A program made the position numbers and the translations under genes. From Chitinophaga sp. CB10 (lineage in GTDB: Bacteria > Bacteroidota > Bacteroidia > Chitinophagales > Chitinophagaceae): 64,000 nt of DNA. How positions within the stretch are numbered: position 1 is the first letter of the stretch; every line of letters begins with the position of its first letter. The stretch covers positions 105,759 through 169,758 of the forward strand of contig MLAV02000015.1 of the NCBI GenBank assembly GCA_001870995.2, in the 5' to 3' direction. Positions 18,359 through 27,025 of this stretch are shown piece after piece. The notes under the pieces were generated by a model. It was not told the DNA's origin. It was given only the letters and a program-made list of their open reading frames with translations, and ran no database searches.

Positions 18359-21300
18359 TTACGGGCGGCCCTGGATATCATGATCAGGTACATTATTATA
18401 CATTTTCTTCATTTCTTCCAGTTTTGCTTTACCGTAAGCCAGCCGGGTGATTACCACGAACAGTACCGGTACGATAAAGATGGCCAGGAAGGTAGCGGTA
18501 AACATACCGCCGAGTACCGTCCATCCCATGGTTTTACGCGCTTCCGCACCGGCGCCTGACGCCAGTACCAGCGGCATAATACCCAGCAGGAAGGCCAGGG
18601 AGGTCATGATGATTGGGCGCAGACGCAGCTTGGCCGCTTCCACGGCGGAGGTGACTACATCCATACCCCTGTCTACACGTTCTTTCGCAAATTCCACGAT
18701 CAGGATCGCGTTCTTGGCCGACAAACCGATCAGCGTAATCAAACCAATCTGCGCATACACGTTGTTGCTCAGTTTAGGCAGGAACGTGAGTACGAGGATG
18801 GCGCCGAAGGCCCCGATAGGCACGGCCAGCAGTACGGAGAATGGTACGGACCAGCTTTCGTAGAGCGCCGCGAGGAAGAGGAATACGAATATGATTGACA
18901 ATGCAAAGATGTACACGGTCTTATCTCCGGACAGCAACTCTTCCCTGCTCAAACCGGAGAACTCGTAGCCATATCCTTCCGGTAATTCCTGTGCGGCCAC
19001 TTCTTTCAGGGCTTTGATCGCATCGCCGGAGCTGTAGCCCGGAGCAGGGTTACCGTTGATTTCCGCGGAACGGAAGAGGTTATAGTGGGAGATCACCGGC
19101 GCGTTTTCCACTACCTTGTAGGACGTCAGCGCGCTCAGTGGCACCATGTTGCCCGCAGTGTTGCGGACGAAGAGCTGACTGAGGTTCTTGATATCCCCGC
19201 GGTAGGAGGAATCCGCCTGGGTTACCACGCGGAAGTTACGGCCGTAGATGGTGAAGTCGTTGATATAGGCGCTACCCATGTAGGTTTGCAGGGCGGTAGC
19301 GATATCGGAGATCTTCACGCCCATTTTCTTCGCCTTTTCACGGTCGATATCCAGCTGGTAACCCGGTGTGCGGGCCGTGAAGAAGGAGAACGCCCTGGAA
19401 ATTTCCGGACGCTGGTTGATTTTGGCTACAAAGTTTTGCAGCACGCCTTCAAACGCTTTGATATCGCCGGCAGTACGCTGTTGCAACACGAAGGAGAAAC
19501 CGGCCGTCTGCCCCAGACCCGGGATTGCCGGTGGCGGGATCACGACGAGGTTGGCCTCTTTATACTTGGATAATTTTTTCTGCAGGGTAGCCACCAAACC
19601 GAATACCTGTAAGGAATCCGCTTTACGCTCATCCCATGGTTTCAGCTGGCAGAAGATGGTACCGCTGTTGGATTTGGTGGAGAAGTTCACCGCGTTCAAA
19701 CCACCGAGGGCGGCATAGTGCGCGATGCCCGGGGTTTCGTCCAGGTCCTTCATCATTTTCTGCATGACCGCTACCGTACGCTCTGTAGAAGAGGATTCCG
19801 GCAGGTCGAAGGTGATGATGATACGGCCTTCATCCTCTGTAGGAATAAAGCCGCTTGGCTTGGCCTTGAACAGCATAGCCGTACCAACGAAGATACAGAG
19901 CAGCAGGATAAGCGCCAGGCGGGAGTACTTAATCGTCTTCTTCACGCCCATGGAGTAGCGGGAGGTCGTATGCCCGAACCAGCGGTTAAACTTGTAGAAG
20001 AACTTGTTCAGCCCTTTGGAATCCTTATCCAGGTGCATAGGCCGCAGGATGAGGATACAGAGCGCCGGCGTGAGGGACAATGCCACGAATGCGGAGATCA
20101 GTACGGAGATGGCGATAGTGATTGCGAACTGTTGGTAGAGGCGACCTACGATGCCCGGGATAAACCCTACCGGTACGAATACCGCGGCCAGGATGAGCGC
20201 AATGGCTATTACCGGCCCGGAGATCTCTTTCATCGCCTGTATGGTTGCGTCCCTGGGCGACATCTTCTCGTGATCTATATTATGCTGCACTGCCTCCACC
20301 ACTACGATGGCGTCATCCACCACGATACCGATGGCCAGTACGAAACCGAAGAGGGTCAGCGTATTGATGGTGAAGCCGAGCGGTATGAAGAAGATGAACG
20401 TAGCGATGATAGACACCGGGATGGCGAGGATAGGGATAATGGTTGCCCTCCAGCTTTGCAGGAAGAGGAATACCACCAGTACCACGAGTATCAGCGCTTC
20501 CACGAGGGTATGCACCACCTCTTCGATGGATACTTTCACCACGGATACGGATTCGAATGGCACTACGTAATCCACATCGTTCGGGAAAGCCTTCTTCAGG
20601 TCTTCCATGGCGGCGGTTACGTTGGCAGCGGTTTCGATCGCGTTACTGCCCGGCGCCTGGTACACGAGGAGGTAGGCGGCGCGGCGGCCATCCACGAAGT
20701 TGTTACCGGAGTAGTTGAATTTACCCAGCTGGATGCGGGCAACATCTTTCAGGTACACGATGGAACCGTCGCTGGGGCGGGTCTTCACGATAATGTTACC
20801 AAATTCCTCCGGCGTTTGTAAACGGCCTTTGGTAAAGATGTTGTATTCGAACGTTTGGCCTACCGGTTGCGGTGGCGCGCCTACGGAGCCGGCGGTGATC
20901 TGCGCGTTCTGTTCCTGGAGGGCGGCGCGGATTTCGTCCGCGGTAACGCCCATCTGGGCCAGCTTATCCGGCTTCAGCCAGATGCGCATGGAGAAGTCGT
21001 CCGCACGGGTGAAGATATCACCCACGCCTTTTGCGCGGAGCAACGCGTCCTTTACATATACGTTGGTATAGTTGTCGAGGAAGGTGATATCGTGTGTGCC
21101 TTTGGGTGAGTAGAGCGCTACGAGCATGAGGATACTCGGGTTACGCTTTCTAACGGTCAACCCTAAACGCTGTACTTCCTGCGGCAGCGTTGGCTGCGCA
21201 ATACCTACACGGTTCTGTACGTCCAGCGCGGCGATGTTGATATCCGTACCTACTTCGAAGTTAACGGTCATACTCATTTGACCGGCGCTGGTGTTGTTGG

Positions 21301-21541
21301 TAGAGATATAAGTCATACCGGGGGTACCGTTTACCTGTACTTCCACGGGGGTGGCTACGGTTTGTTCCACGGTTTGGGCGTCCGCGCCGGTATAGGTACC
21401 TGTAACCTGTACAGTGGGCGGGGAGATTTCAGGATACTGCCCGATAGGCAGATTCGTCATCGCCAATAAGCCCACCAGTACCAGTACGATAGAAATCACT
21501 ATCGCTGTTACCGGCCTTTTGATAAAAGTATTTGCAATCAT
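18359..21541 (-). CDS. RND efflux transporter, inner-membrane pump (HAE1/AcrB type)
   Basis: Proton-driven pump of a tripartite efflux complex, 1060 residues, normal for AcrB relatives. The N-terminus FIKRPVTAIVISI and the porter-domain opening LPIGQYPEISPPTV are classical. The proton-relay aspartate pair lies in the fourth helix (GIVVDDAIVVVEAV). A second repeat with matching helices follows (residues about 540-1040). It is last in the TolC-MFP-RND operon, 24 bases after the adaptor gene. Likely substrates are hydrophobic drugs, dyes or bile-like compounds, by family. Confidence 0.95.
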   Translation of the reverse strand: MIANTFIKRPVTAIVISIVLVLVGLLAMTNLPIGQYPEISPPTVQVTGTYTGADAQTVEQTVATPVEVQVNGTPGMTYISTNNTSAGQMSMTVNFEVGTDINIAALDVQNRVGIAQPTLPQEVQRLGLTVRKRNPSILMLVALYSPKGTHDITFLDNYTNVYVKDALLRAKGVGDIFTRADDFSMRIWLKPDKLAQMGVTADEIRAALQEQNAQITAGSVGAPPQPVGQTFEYNIFTKGRLQTPEEFGNIIVKTRPSDGSIVYLKDVARIQLGKFNYSGNNFVDGRRAAYLLVYQAPGSNAIETAANVTAAMEDLKKAFPNDVDYVVPFESVSVVKVSIEEVVHTLVEALILVVLVVFLFLQSWRATIIPILAIPVSIIATFIFFIPLGFTINTLTLFGFVLAIGIVVDDAIVVVEAVQHNIDHEKMSPRDATIQAMKEISGPVIAIALILAAVFVPVGFIPGIVGRLYQQFAITIAISVLISAFVALSLTPALCILILRPMHLDKDSKGLNKFFYKFNRWFGHTTSRYSMGVKKTIKYSRLALILLLCIFVGTAMLFKAKPSGFIPTEDEGRIIITFDLPESSSTERTVAVMQKMMKDLDETPGIAHYAALGGLNAVNFSTKSNSGTIFCQLKPWDERKADSLQVFGLVATLQKKLSKYKEANLVVIPPPAIPGLGQTAGFSFVLQQRTAGDIKAFEGVLQNFVAKINQRPEISRAFSFFTARTPGYQLDIDREKAKKMGVKISDIATALQTYMGSAYINDFTIYGRNFRVVTQADSSYRGDIKNLSQLFVRNTAGNMVPLSALTSYKVVENAPVISHYNLFRSAEINGNPAPGYSSGDAIKALKEVAAQELPEGYGYEFSGLSREELLSGDKTVYIFALSIIFVFLFLAALYESWSVPFSVLLAVPIGAFGAILVLTFLPKLSNNVYAQIGLITLIGLSAKNAILIVEFAKERVDRGMDVVTSAVEAAKLRLRPIIMTSLAFLLGIMPLVLASGAGAEARKTMGWTVLGGMFTATFLAIFIVPVLFVVITRLAYGKAKLEEMKKMYNNVPDHDIQGRP

Positions 21542-21565
21542 GATCTAATGTTGATTCTCGTGAAC

Positions 21566-22705
21566 TTATTTCTTCGCTGCTGCTGCGCCTTGCGGTGCGG
21601 CAGGGATACCTATCTGAATCTTGCCTCCGTCGCGCAGGCGCTGGAAGCCTTCTGTAATAACCTTTTCTCCTTGCTGGAGGCCATCCATGATTACTATCTG
21701 GTCGCGCATCCTTGGTCCGAGATGCACTTTACGTTGTTCTGCGATGCTGTCTTTCGCCACGAATACAAAGAATTCACCCATTTGCTCGGTGAGGGCTTTG
21801 TAAGGGATGATGAGGCGATCGCCGGATTGTTTGTTGAGTACGTTGAGGACGCAGCTCATACCGTCTTTCAGTTTATTGTCCGGGTTGGCGAATTCCACGC
21901 GTACGCGGATGGTGGCCGTCTGGTTATCGACTCCGCGGTCAATTGCCAGCAGGCGGCCATTTTGCTCGTACATGGAGCCATCGGATAACTGCAGGCGGAA
22001 GGTGGTATCGCCGGCGGTTGCTTTACCCTGCAGCTCTGCGAAGCGGGCGATGTCCGATTCGTTTACCACGAAGTCCACCGCGATCGGGTTTTCGCTGGAA
22101 ATGGTGTTGAGCAGGGTGGAACCCGGGCTCACCTGTGCGCCTAAACGCACCTGCGAAATACCGATACGGCCGGTGAACGGCGCTTTGATGAGGGAATAGT
22201 CGAGGTCAGTACGTGCGGCGAGCAGGCTGGCCTGCGCAGCAGCGAGCTGGCTGCGGGAGGTTTCCAGGGCTGCTTCCGCGTTATCGAGGATCTGACGGGC
22301 TACCGCATCCTGTTCTGCGAGGCGTTTATAGCGGTCGTCATCTTTTTTAGCCTTGTTATAGTTGGCCTGCGCGCTGGCAATGCTGGCTTCCGCCTGGCGG
22401 TAGGCAGCTTCGTATTTGCGGCGGTCAATTTCATAGAGGACTTTGCCTTTCTGCACTACTTCCCCTTCCTGGAAGAAGATGCCGGTGATGAAGCCGGATA
22501 CCTGGGAGCGCAGTTCCACCTGGTTGAGCGCTACTACGGTAGCCGGGAACTTATCGTAATACACTGCGGGCGCTATGTTGGCTTCCACGATGTTTACCGG
22601 CGTGGGGGGCATTACAGGCGCGCCTTTTTGTTCAGGTCCTTTGCAGGCAGAAAAGGCCAGCATGCCGGCAGCGCTTAAGAAGACAAAGTGATTCATTTTT
22701 TTCAT
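21566..22705 (-). CDS. RND efflux periplasmic adaptor (membrane fusion protein), lipoprotein
   Basis: A 379-residue adaptor. The signal peptide ends with a lipobox (AFSAC, Cys20), so it should be anchored in a membrane by lipid. The lipoyl/barrel-sandwich half sites are at GFITGIFFQEGEVVQKGKVL and its mate GRIGISQVRLGAQVSPG, flanking an alpha-hairpin rich in Ala and Gln (residues 90-150). Beta-barrel and membrane-proximal domains follow. Gene order TolC-adaptor-pump with gaps of 18 and 24 bases indicates one transcript. Confidence 0.93.
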   Translation of the reverse strand: MKKMNHFVFLSAAGMLAFSACKGPEQKGAPVMPPTPVNIVEANIAPAVYYDKFPATVVALNQVELRSQVSGFITGIFFQEGEVVQKGKVLYEIDRRKYEAAYRQAEASIASAQANYNKAKKDDDRYKRLAEQDAVARQILDNAEAALETSRSQLAAAQASLLAARTDLDYSLIKAPFTGRIGISQVRLGAQVSPGSTLLNTISSENPIAVDFVVNESDIARFAELQGKATAGDTTFRLQLSDGSMYEQNGRLLAIDRGVDNQTATIRVRVEFANPDNKLKDGMSCVLNVLNKQSGDRLIIPYKALTEQMGEFFVFVAKDSIAEQRKVHLGPRMRDQIVIMDGLQQGEKVITEGFQRLRDGGKIQIGIPAAPQGAAAAKK

Positions 22706-22723
22706 ATCCGTTCCGGTTACCTT

Positions 22724-24058
22724 TTAATAATTTACTGTTAATGTTCCTAATGCTTTCTGCAGATCGATTTTGCTGCTCAGTACCTGGTACATGGCATTGT
22801 AGTAGCTCAGTTGAGCCGTACGCAGTTCAGTTTCCGAGATCAGCACATCGAGGTAGGTTTTGATGCCTTCCTTGTATTGCAGTTGCAGCATGTTATATAC
22901 GTCTTGTGCCATGGCCACATTTTCTTTCAGCGTCAGGTAGTCGTTGAGGTTGCTCCTGTAGGCTGCCATTGCCTGCGTGTATTCGGTGTTGATGGCTTTG
23001 TTCAGCGCTTCGAAATCCCATTCGTTGCGTTGCAGCTGCAGTTCGGCCATCCTGATATTGTGGATGCGTTTACCGCCCTGGAAGATGGGTACGGAGAGCT
23101 TTACGCCCAACAGGGAGTTTGGGTAGTTGGTGCTGTACAGCTGACCGAAGTTCTGGTTCTGCCAGGCGAAGGCGTAGTTGACGAATGCGGAAACATTCGG
23201 GATGAAGCTCCATTTGTTATACTGGATGTTGGCCTGCAGGAGGCTTTGCTGGGTTTTGAGGAGCTGGTATTCGATCCTGTTTTGGTAATCCACTACTACG
23301 CTGGTATCGCTGCTGTTCACTTCCGCAACCATGCGGGAGGTATCGTTGGCAATAGGAATATCCGGGCTGCTGGCCGGGTATCCCATGAGTTGCTTCAGGT
23401 AAGCCTGTTTGGCAGCTACCAGTTCCAGCGCTGATTTGCGCTGGGCTTTCGCATTATTTAGGGAGATGGTAGCGCGTTTGTAGTCCGTTTTATCGACTAT
23501 GCCACTTTCGTACTGGTTCACCGCGTCTTTGAGCGAGCGTTCCAAACGGAGAATGTCTTCATCCAAAACGCTGATTTGCTGGTGCGTCAGCAACACATCG
23601 TAGTACGCTTTGCTAACGTTGGCCACTACGTCAATTTTGTTGCTGGCAGTGGTTTGTTTGATCTGCTTTCGCACGTCCCTGGCGGTGTTGCTGGCCAGGA
23701 GGAGGTCGCGGGTAAACAGGTTCTGGTTAAGGGTAAAGGTAGCCCCGGAGGTATTGGCTACGCCCACTTTGGTAGGATTCCCACCGAAGATGGAGGTAGG
23801 CAGTTCCAGGTAGTGCTGCAGGTTAGCGTCCAGCTGTACCTGCGGGTACCAGTCCGCCAGTTTGCTTTTAATGGTACGGTCGGTGATGGCTTCATCGATC
23901 AGCGACTGGTGGAGCAGCGGCTGATTGGCCAGTGCATAGCGGATACAATCCTGCAGGGTGGCGGAAGTCAGCAAGGAGTCCGATGACTGCTGCGCGTGAA
24001 GCTGGCCGGAAAATAACATTCCGCACGACACAGCTAACAGGTAAAATGCTCTTTTCAT
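22724..24058 (-). CDS. TolC-family outer membrane channel
   Basis: Outer-membrane exit duct of the efflux complex. I choose the ATG at 24058, giving a 444-residue precursor with a clean signal peptide (MKRAFYLLAVSCGML...HAQ). An upstream in-frame ATG would add 12 non-signal residues. The protein shows the duplicated TolC pattern: long amphipathic helices with Gln/Asn/Ala-rich heptads (residues about 100-215 and 300-430), including the typical ATISLNNAKAQRKSALELVAA and YTQAMAAYRSNLNDYLTLKE regions. First gene of the operon. A palindrome about 190 bases upstream may be an operator. Confidence 0.92.
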   Translation of the reverse strand: MKRAFYLLAVSCGMLFSGQLHAQQSSDSLLTSATLQDCIRYALANQPLLHQSLIDEAITDRTIKSKLADWYPQVQLDANLQHYLELPTSIFGGNPTKVGVANTSGATFTLNQNLFTRDLLLASNTARDVRKQIKQTTASNKIDVVANVSKAYYDVLLTHQQISVLDEDILRLERSLKDAVNQYESGIVDKTDYKRATISLNNAKAQRKSALELVAAKQAYLKQLMGYPASSPDIPIANDTSRMVAEVNSSDTSVVVDYQNRIEYQLLKTQQSLLQANIQYNKWSFIPNVSAFVNYAFAWQNQNFGQLYSTNYPNSLLGVKLSVPIFQGGKRIHNIRMAELQLQRNEWDFEALNKAINTEYTQAMAAYRSNLNDYLTLKENVAMAQDVYNMLQLQYKEGIKTYLDVLISETELRTAQLSYYNAMYQVLSSKIDLQKALGTLTVNY

Positions 24059-24249
24059 AAAAGGCTTTTGACATTCAGTTCTTCTTTGTTCCAATCTCGG
24101 AGGACAATAAGCGGGAAATAACGCAGAGGTATATACGCAGATACATGTATTATAGCCAGATTATCGTCCTCTATATTGCAAATCCATAAGACTTGCAAAA
24201 AGTTCAGTGCATTCAATTGCTAATGCTGTGCAGTCGCAGATAACAGGCA

Positions 24250-24265
24250 GTGTTTAAGTTAACAC
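24250..24265. promoter_or_regulatory. Near-palindromic operator candidate upstream of the efflux operon
   Basis: GTGTTTAAGTTAACAC is a 16-base imperfect palindrome (seven of eight positions pair) in the 340-base gap between the TolC gene and lipA. Its size would fit a TetR- or MarR-type repressor, but no regulator gene is adjacent. The rest of the gap (24059-24399) holds no gene, only a small hairpin AACGG/CCGTT near 24284-24301 and the lipA terminator. Confidence 0.3.
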
Positions 24266-24346
24266 ACTCAGGTAGTAGGTTAGCAACGGGTTTCGTGCCG
24301 TTTTCAGGTAAATTTAAACGAGGCGCTAAGATAGTGTACTAAAAAG

Positions 24347-24373
24347 AAAAATCCACCCGGTTGGGTGGATTTT
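24347..24373 (-). terminator. Terminator after lipA
   Basis: AAAATCCACCC / GGGTGGATTTT with a four-base loop. On the minus strand it is followed by TTTTTCTTTTT. It lies 27 bases beyond the lipA stop. Confidence 0.85.
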
Positions 24374-24399
24374 AACAATTACATGAAGTTAGACACCGG

Positions 24400-25299
24400 T
24401 CATCCTTTATTTCGACCGCTGAAAATATGTTTTTCCGCGTGGTAGGAGGAGCGTACTAACGGTCCGGCCTCTACGTAGTCGAGACCCATGTTATATCCTA
24501 TTTCGCGCAGTTCTGCAAATTCGTCCGGGTGTACGAAGCGTACTACCGGGAGGTGTTTAGGCGTTGGCTGCAGGTATTGGCCGAGGGTTACTACATCGCA
24601 ACCGTTATCGTACAGGTCCTGCATGGCCTGGATGACTTCTTCTTTGGTTTCGCCGAGGCCGAGCATGATACCGCTTTTGGTACGCATACCACCTTCTTTG
24701 AGGCGGCGGATCACTTCGAGGCTGCGGTGGTATTTTGCCTGGATACGTACCTGTTTGGTGAGGCGCTCTACGGTTTCCAGGTTATGGGATACGATTTCCG
24801 GCGCAGCGTCGATGATGCGCTGGAGGTTTTCCCATTGGCCGCGGAAGTCGGGGATGAGCGTTTCCATGGTAGTTCCCGGGTTGAGGGCGCGTACGGCTTT
24901 GATGGTATTGGCCCAGATGATGGAGCCGCCGTCTTTGAGTTCGTCCCTGTCTACGGAGGTGATAACGGCATGTTTCACCTTCATGAGGTAGATGGCTTCG
25001 GCAACGCGCTGCGGCTCGTCGTTATCCACAGGATCGGGACGGCCGGTAGCTACGGCGCAGAATCCGCAGCTGCGGGTACAGATATTGCCCAGGATCATAA
25101 AGGTGGCGGTGCCGGCTCCCCAGCACTCACCCATGTTAGGGCAGTTACCGCTTTCGCAGATGGTATGTAATTTATGGGTATCTACCAGGTTTCTTACCTG
25201 TTTGTAGTTCTCTCCTATCGGTAATTTAACGCGCAGCCAGTCGGGCTTTTTCACTCTTGTGGTGGCCGGTTCGGCAGCTAATACGGGTAATTCTTGCAT
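24400..25299 (-). CDS. lipA: Lipoyl synthase
   Basis: Radical-SAM enzyme that inserts two sulfurs into protein-bound octanoate to make lipoyl groups of pyruvate and 2-oxoglutarate dehydrogenases. The 299 residues show both iron-sulfur sites: the auxiliary cluster cysteines in CESGNCPNMGEC and the radical-SAM triad in CTRSCGFCAV. The serine ligand lies in the C-terminal RSSYHAEKHIF. The start is supported by a strong ribosome site (AAAGGAG) seven bases ahead. A -7 promoter element sits in the short gap upstream, so lipA is probably transcribed on its own. Confidence 0.97.
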   Translation of the reverse strand: MQELPVLAAEPATTRVKKPDWLRVKLPIGENYKQVRNLVDTHKLHTICESGNCPNMGECWGAGTATFMILGNICTRSCGFCAVATGRPDPVDNDEPQRVAEAIYLMKVKHAVITSVDRDELKDGGSIIWANTIKAVRALNPGTTMETLIPDFRGQWENLQRIIDAAPEIVSHNLETVERLTKQVRIQAKYHRSLEVIRRLKEGGMRTKSGIMLGLGETKEEVIQAMQDLYDNGCDVVTLGQYLQPTPKHLPVVRFVHPDEFAELREIGYNMGLDYVEAGPLVRSSYHAEKHIFSGRNKG

Positions 25300-25323
25300 C
25301 GCTTACTCCTTTCTTTAGAAAAA

Positions 25324-25331
25324 CAAAGGTA
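25324..25331 (-). promoter_or_regulatory. -7 promoter element for lipA
   Basis: On the minus strand TACCTTTG, exact TAnnTTTG, 24 bases before the lipA ATG and a few bases after the stop of the preceding gene. Confidence 0.5.
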
Positions 25332-25335
25332 ATAC

Positions 25336-26169
25336 TTATCTCTTATTCCAGCGCTTCCCGAATTGAAGACCTACATAAGCGTTGAACATGAACTGCTTAT
25401 TATAATCATTAATCATAATAGGTACTTTCTTGGTGTACATTTCGAAGTTCACGCCGCATTCCAGCGCGCTCACTACTTCATTGAAATGAGCCCAGTCAAA
25501 ACGCAGTCCCAGCTTGGCATGTACCCCGGGGATCACACTCAGCTCGCTCCATCCCTTGCCGAAACCGCCGGCGCCGTAGATGGAGGCATCGTCCAGGAAT
25601 ACGTCCGCATACGGTCCATTAGGATCATATTTAATATCTTCCAGCCGGTCGTTACCGGCATTTACGCTCAGGTAGTAGGGTTTCAGCAGGCCGATGGAGA
25701 TACCGCCGTAATAGATACCGGAAACCTCCACGCCGTTTTTATTGGCTTTGCCGCCGATGAGGTAGCGCTGCCCTACGCCCAGTTTCACCGGGTAGAAGTT
25801 ATTCTGTTTACCGTAGATGAAGGGGCGGGCGCTGAAGCCCAGGGGGGTGATAGCCTGGAGTTTGTCTTCCTTGGGGCTTTTCTTCTCGGACACCTCAAAC
25901 TGGAAATAATTCACGATTTTCCGGCTTTTCCGGTAGCCCAGCTCAAAAAAGCCGCTCCAGCCGTCTGTATTCAGGCGGCCTCCCAGGGAGAAATCGCGCT
26001 GGAATACGTTTTCCCCTTCTTCCTGCTCCTTGAAGACCTTTATTTTCTTCAGCTTACGCTGTTCTTTTTCTGACTTGCCGGAATTGGGTCGGTTGTCCGT
26101 AGACGTGGATTGTGCTGATACTAAGCCACTGATCGCTGAAATAAGGATTATCAAGTATAATTTTTTCAC
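25336..26169 (-). CDS. Exported protein of unknown function, probable outer-membrane beta-barrel
   Basis: A 277-residue precursor with a clear Sec signal peptide (LYLIILISAISGLVSAQ, cleavage near residue 20). A Lys/Glu-rich linker (residues 20-55) follows, then many alternating strands with aromatic ends (GWSGFFELGYRKS, GLRFDWAHFN, FMFNAYVGLQFGKRW), which is the pattern of a small outer-membrane barrel ending in an aromatic-rich strand. No catalytic motif is visible and I do not recognise a named family. It lies upstream of lipA on the same strand, but lipA has its own promoter-like element, so a functional link is doubtful. Confidence 0.75.
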   Translation of the reverse strand: MKKLYLIILISAISGLVSAQSTSTDNRPNSGKSEKEQRKLKKIKVFKEQEEGENVFQRDFSLGGRLNTDGWSGFFELGYRKSRKIVNYFQFEVSEKKSPKEDKLQAITPLGFSARPFIYGKQNNFYPVKLGVGQRYLIGGKANKNGVEVSGIYYGGISIGLLKPYYLSVNAGNDRLEDIKYDPNGPYADVFLDDASIYGAGGFGKGWSELSVIPGVHAKLGLRFDWAHFNEVVSALECGVNFEMYTKKVPIMINDYNKQFMFNAYVGLQFGKRWNKR

Positions 26170-26299
26170 AGTAATGGGCTGTTGATATAATTATTAAACG
26201 CTTGGATAAAGGTATTGTTATGTTATGATAATTAAAAATACACTTATTTTATGGTTTGTTTACAATATGTAACTTGCATATAAATCAAAAAGCATAACC

Positions 26300-26707
26300 A
26301 TGCATACAGCTGAAATAATATACACCGGCGAACTCCGCACTACTGCAACGCACCTGCAATCCGGATCTGTTATTGAAACAGATGCCCCTGTTGATAACAA
26401 TGGCAAGGGGGAAAGGTTTTCCCCTACTGACCTGGTGGCTACGGCGCTGGGCTCCTGCATGCTGACCATTATGGGTATGCGTGCCCGTGAGAGCAAATGG
26501 AATATTGACGGCACGAAGGTGAGCATCAAAAAAATCATGGGTACTGACCCGCGCAGGATCGTAGGCGTGGATGTAACGTTCGATTTCCCTGCCGGTCATG
26601 GATTGGGCGAGAAGGAAAGGACGGTGCTGGAAAAGGCGGCGCACACTTGCCCGGTGGCGTATAGCATACATCCGGATATTAAGCAGACGGTGGTATTTAA
26701 CTGGTGA
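26300..26707 (+). CDS. OsmC/Ohr-family protein
   Basis: A 135-residue protein of the OsmC superfamily, whose members reduce organic hydroperoxides with two redox cysteines. The first cysteine is in ALGSCMLTIMGMRA (residue 54) and the second in AHTCPVAYSIHP (near residue 119), each in the expected place. The opening TDAPVDNNGKGERFSPTDLVATALGSC is characteristic of the YhfA/SACOL1771-like branch rather than Ohr. It is monocistronic, with a terminator downstream. Whether it acts on peroxides or has another thiol role is open. Confidence 0.9.
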   Translation: MHTAEIIYTGELRTTATHLQSGSVIETDAPVDNNGKGERFSPTDLVATALGSCMLTIMGMRARESKWNIDGTKVSIKKIMGTDPRRIVGVDVTFDFPAGHGLGEKERTVLEKAAHTCPVAYSIHPDIKQTVVFNW

Positions 26708-26733
26708 TCCGGGACCGTGATATTTTTAGGGCA

Positions 26734-26762
26734 GGGCAGGCATATCCTGCCCTTTTCTTTTT
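26734..26762 (+). terminator. Terminator after the OsmC gene
   Basis: GGGCAGG / CCTGCCC perfect stem, loop CATAT, followed by TTTTCTTTTT. Confidence 0.85.
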
Positions 26763-26785
26763 ATCGTTTTTCTACGGTCCGATAA

Positions 26786-27025
26786 TCAGGCGTTGCATGG
26801 GCCCACAGCGCAGGCGCGCAATACCTGGATGGCGCTATCCTCGCTACGCCGCGGCAGGTAGGCCATGCATACACGCCGATCTGGGCGAAGCCGTGGGCGC
26901 TGCCGCCACCTGGGATATCGGGTTCCTGAACACGGTATTTGGCGCTATCACCGAATTTTTCCAGGGAGCCCGCCTGTTTGAAGCGGAAGTTTACACTGTT
27001 CCGGATATTGGAGTATTCCTCCCCC
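26786..27025 (+). pseudogene. Decayed remnant of an imine-reductase-like (6-phosphogluconate-dehydrogenase-fold) gene
   Basis: Two frames together give a recognisable fragment. From 26792 the frame reads VAWAHSAGAQYLDGAILATP, the segment that closes the helical core region of NADP-dependent imine-reductase-like dehydrogenases. It then runs into a stop. A second frame from 26878 reads DLGEAVGAAATWDIGFLNTV and then FFQGARLFEAE, matching the C-terminal dimerisation helix of the same family. Roughly 30 residues expected between them are missing, and both the Rossmann domain and the C-terminus are gone. The remnant abuts the convergent DUF2851 gene. The family assignment is from memory of its conserved pattern. 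Confidence 0.6.
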
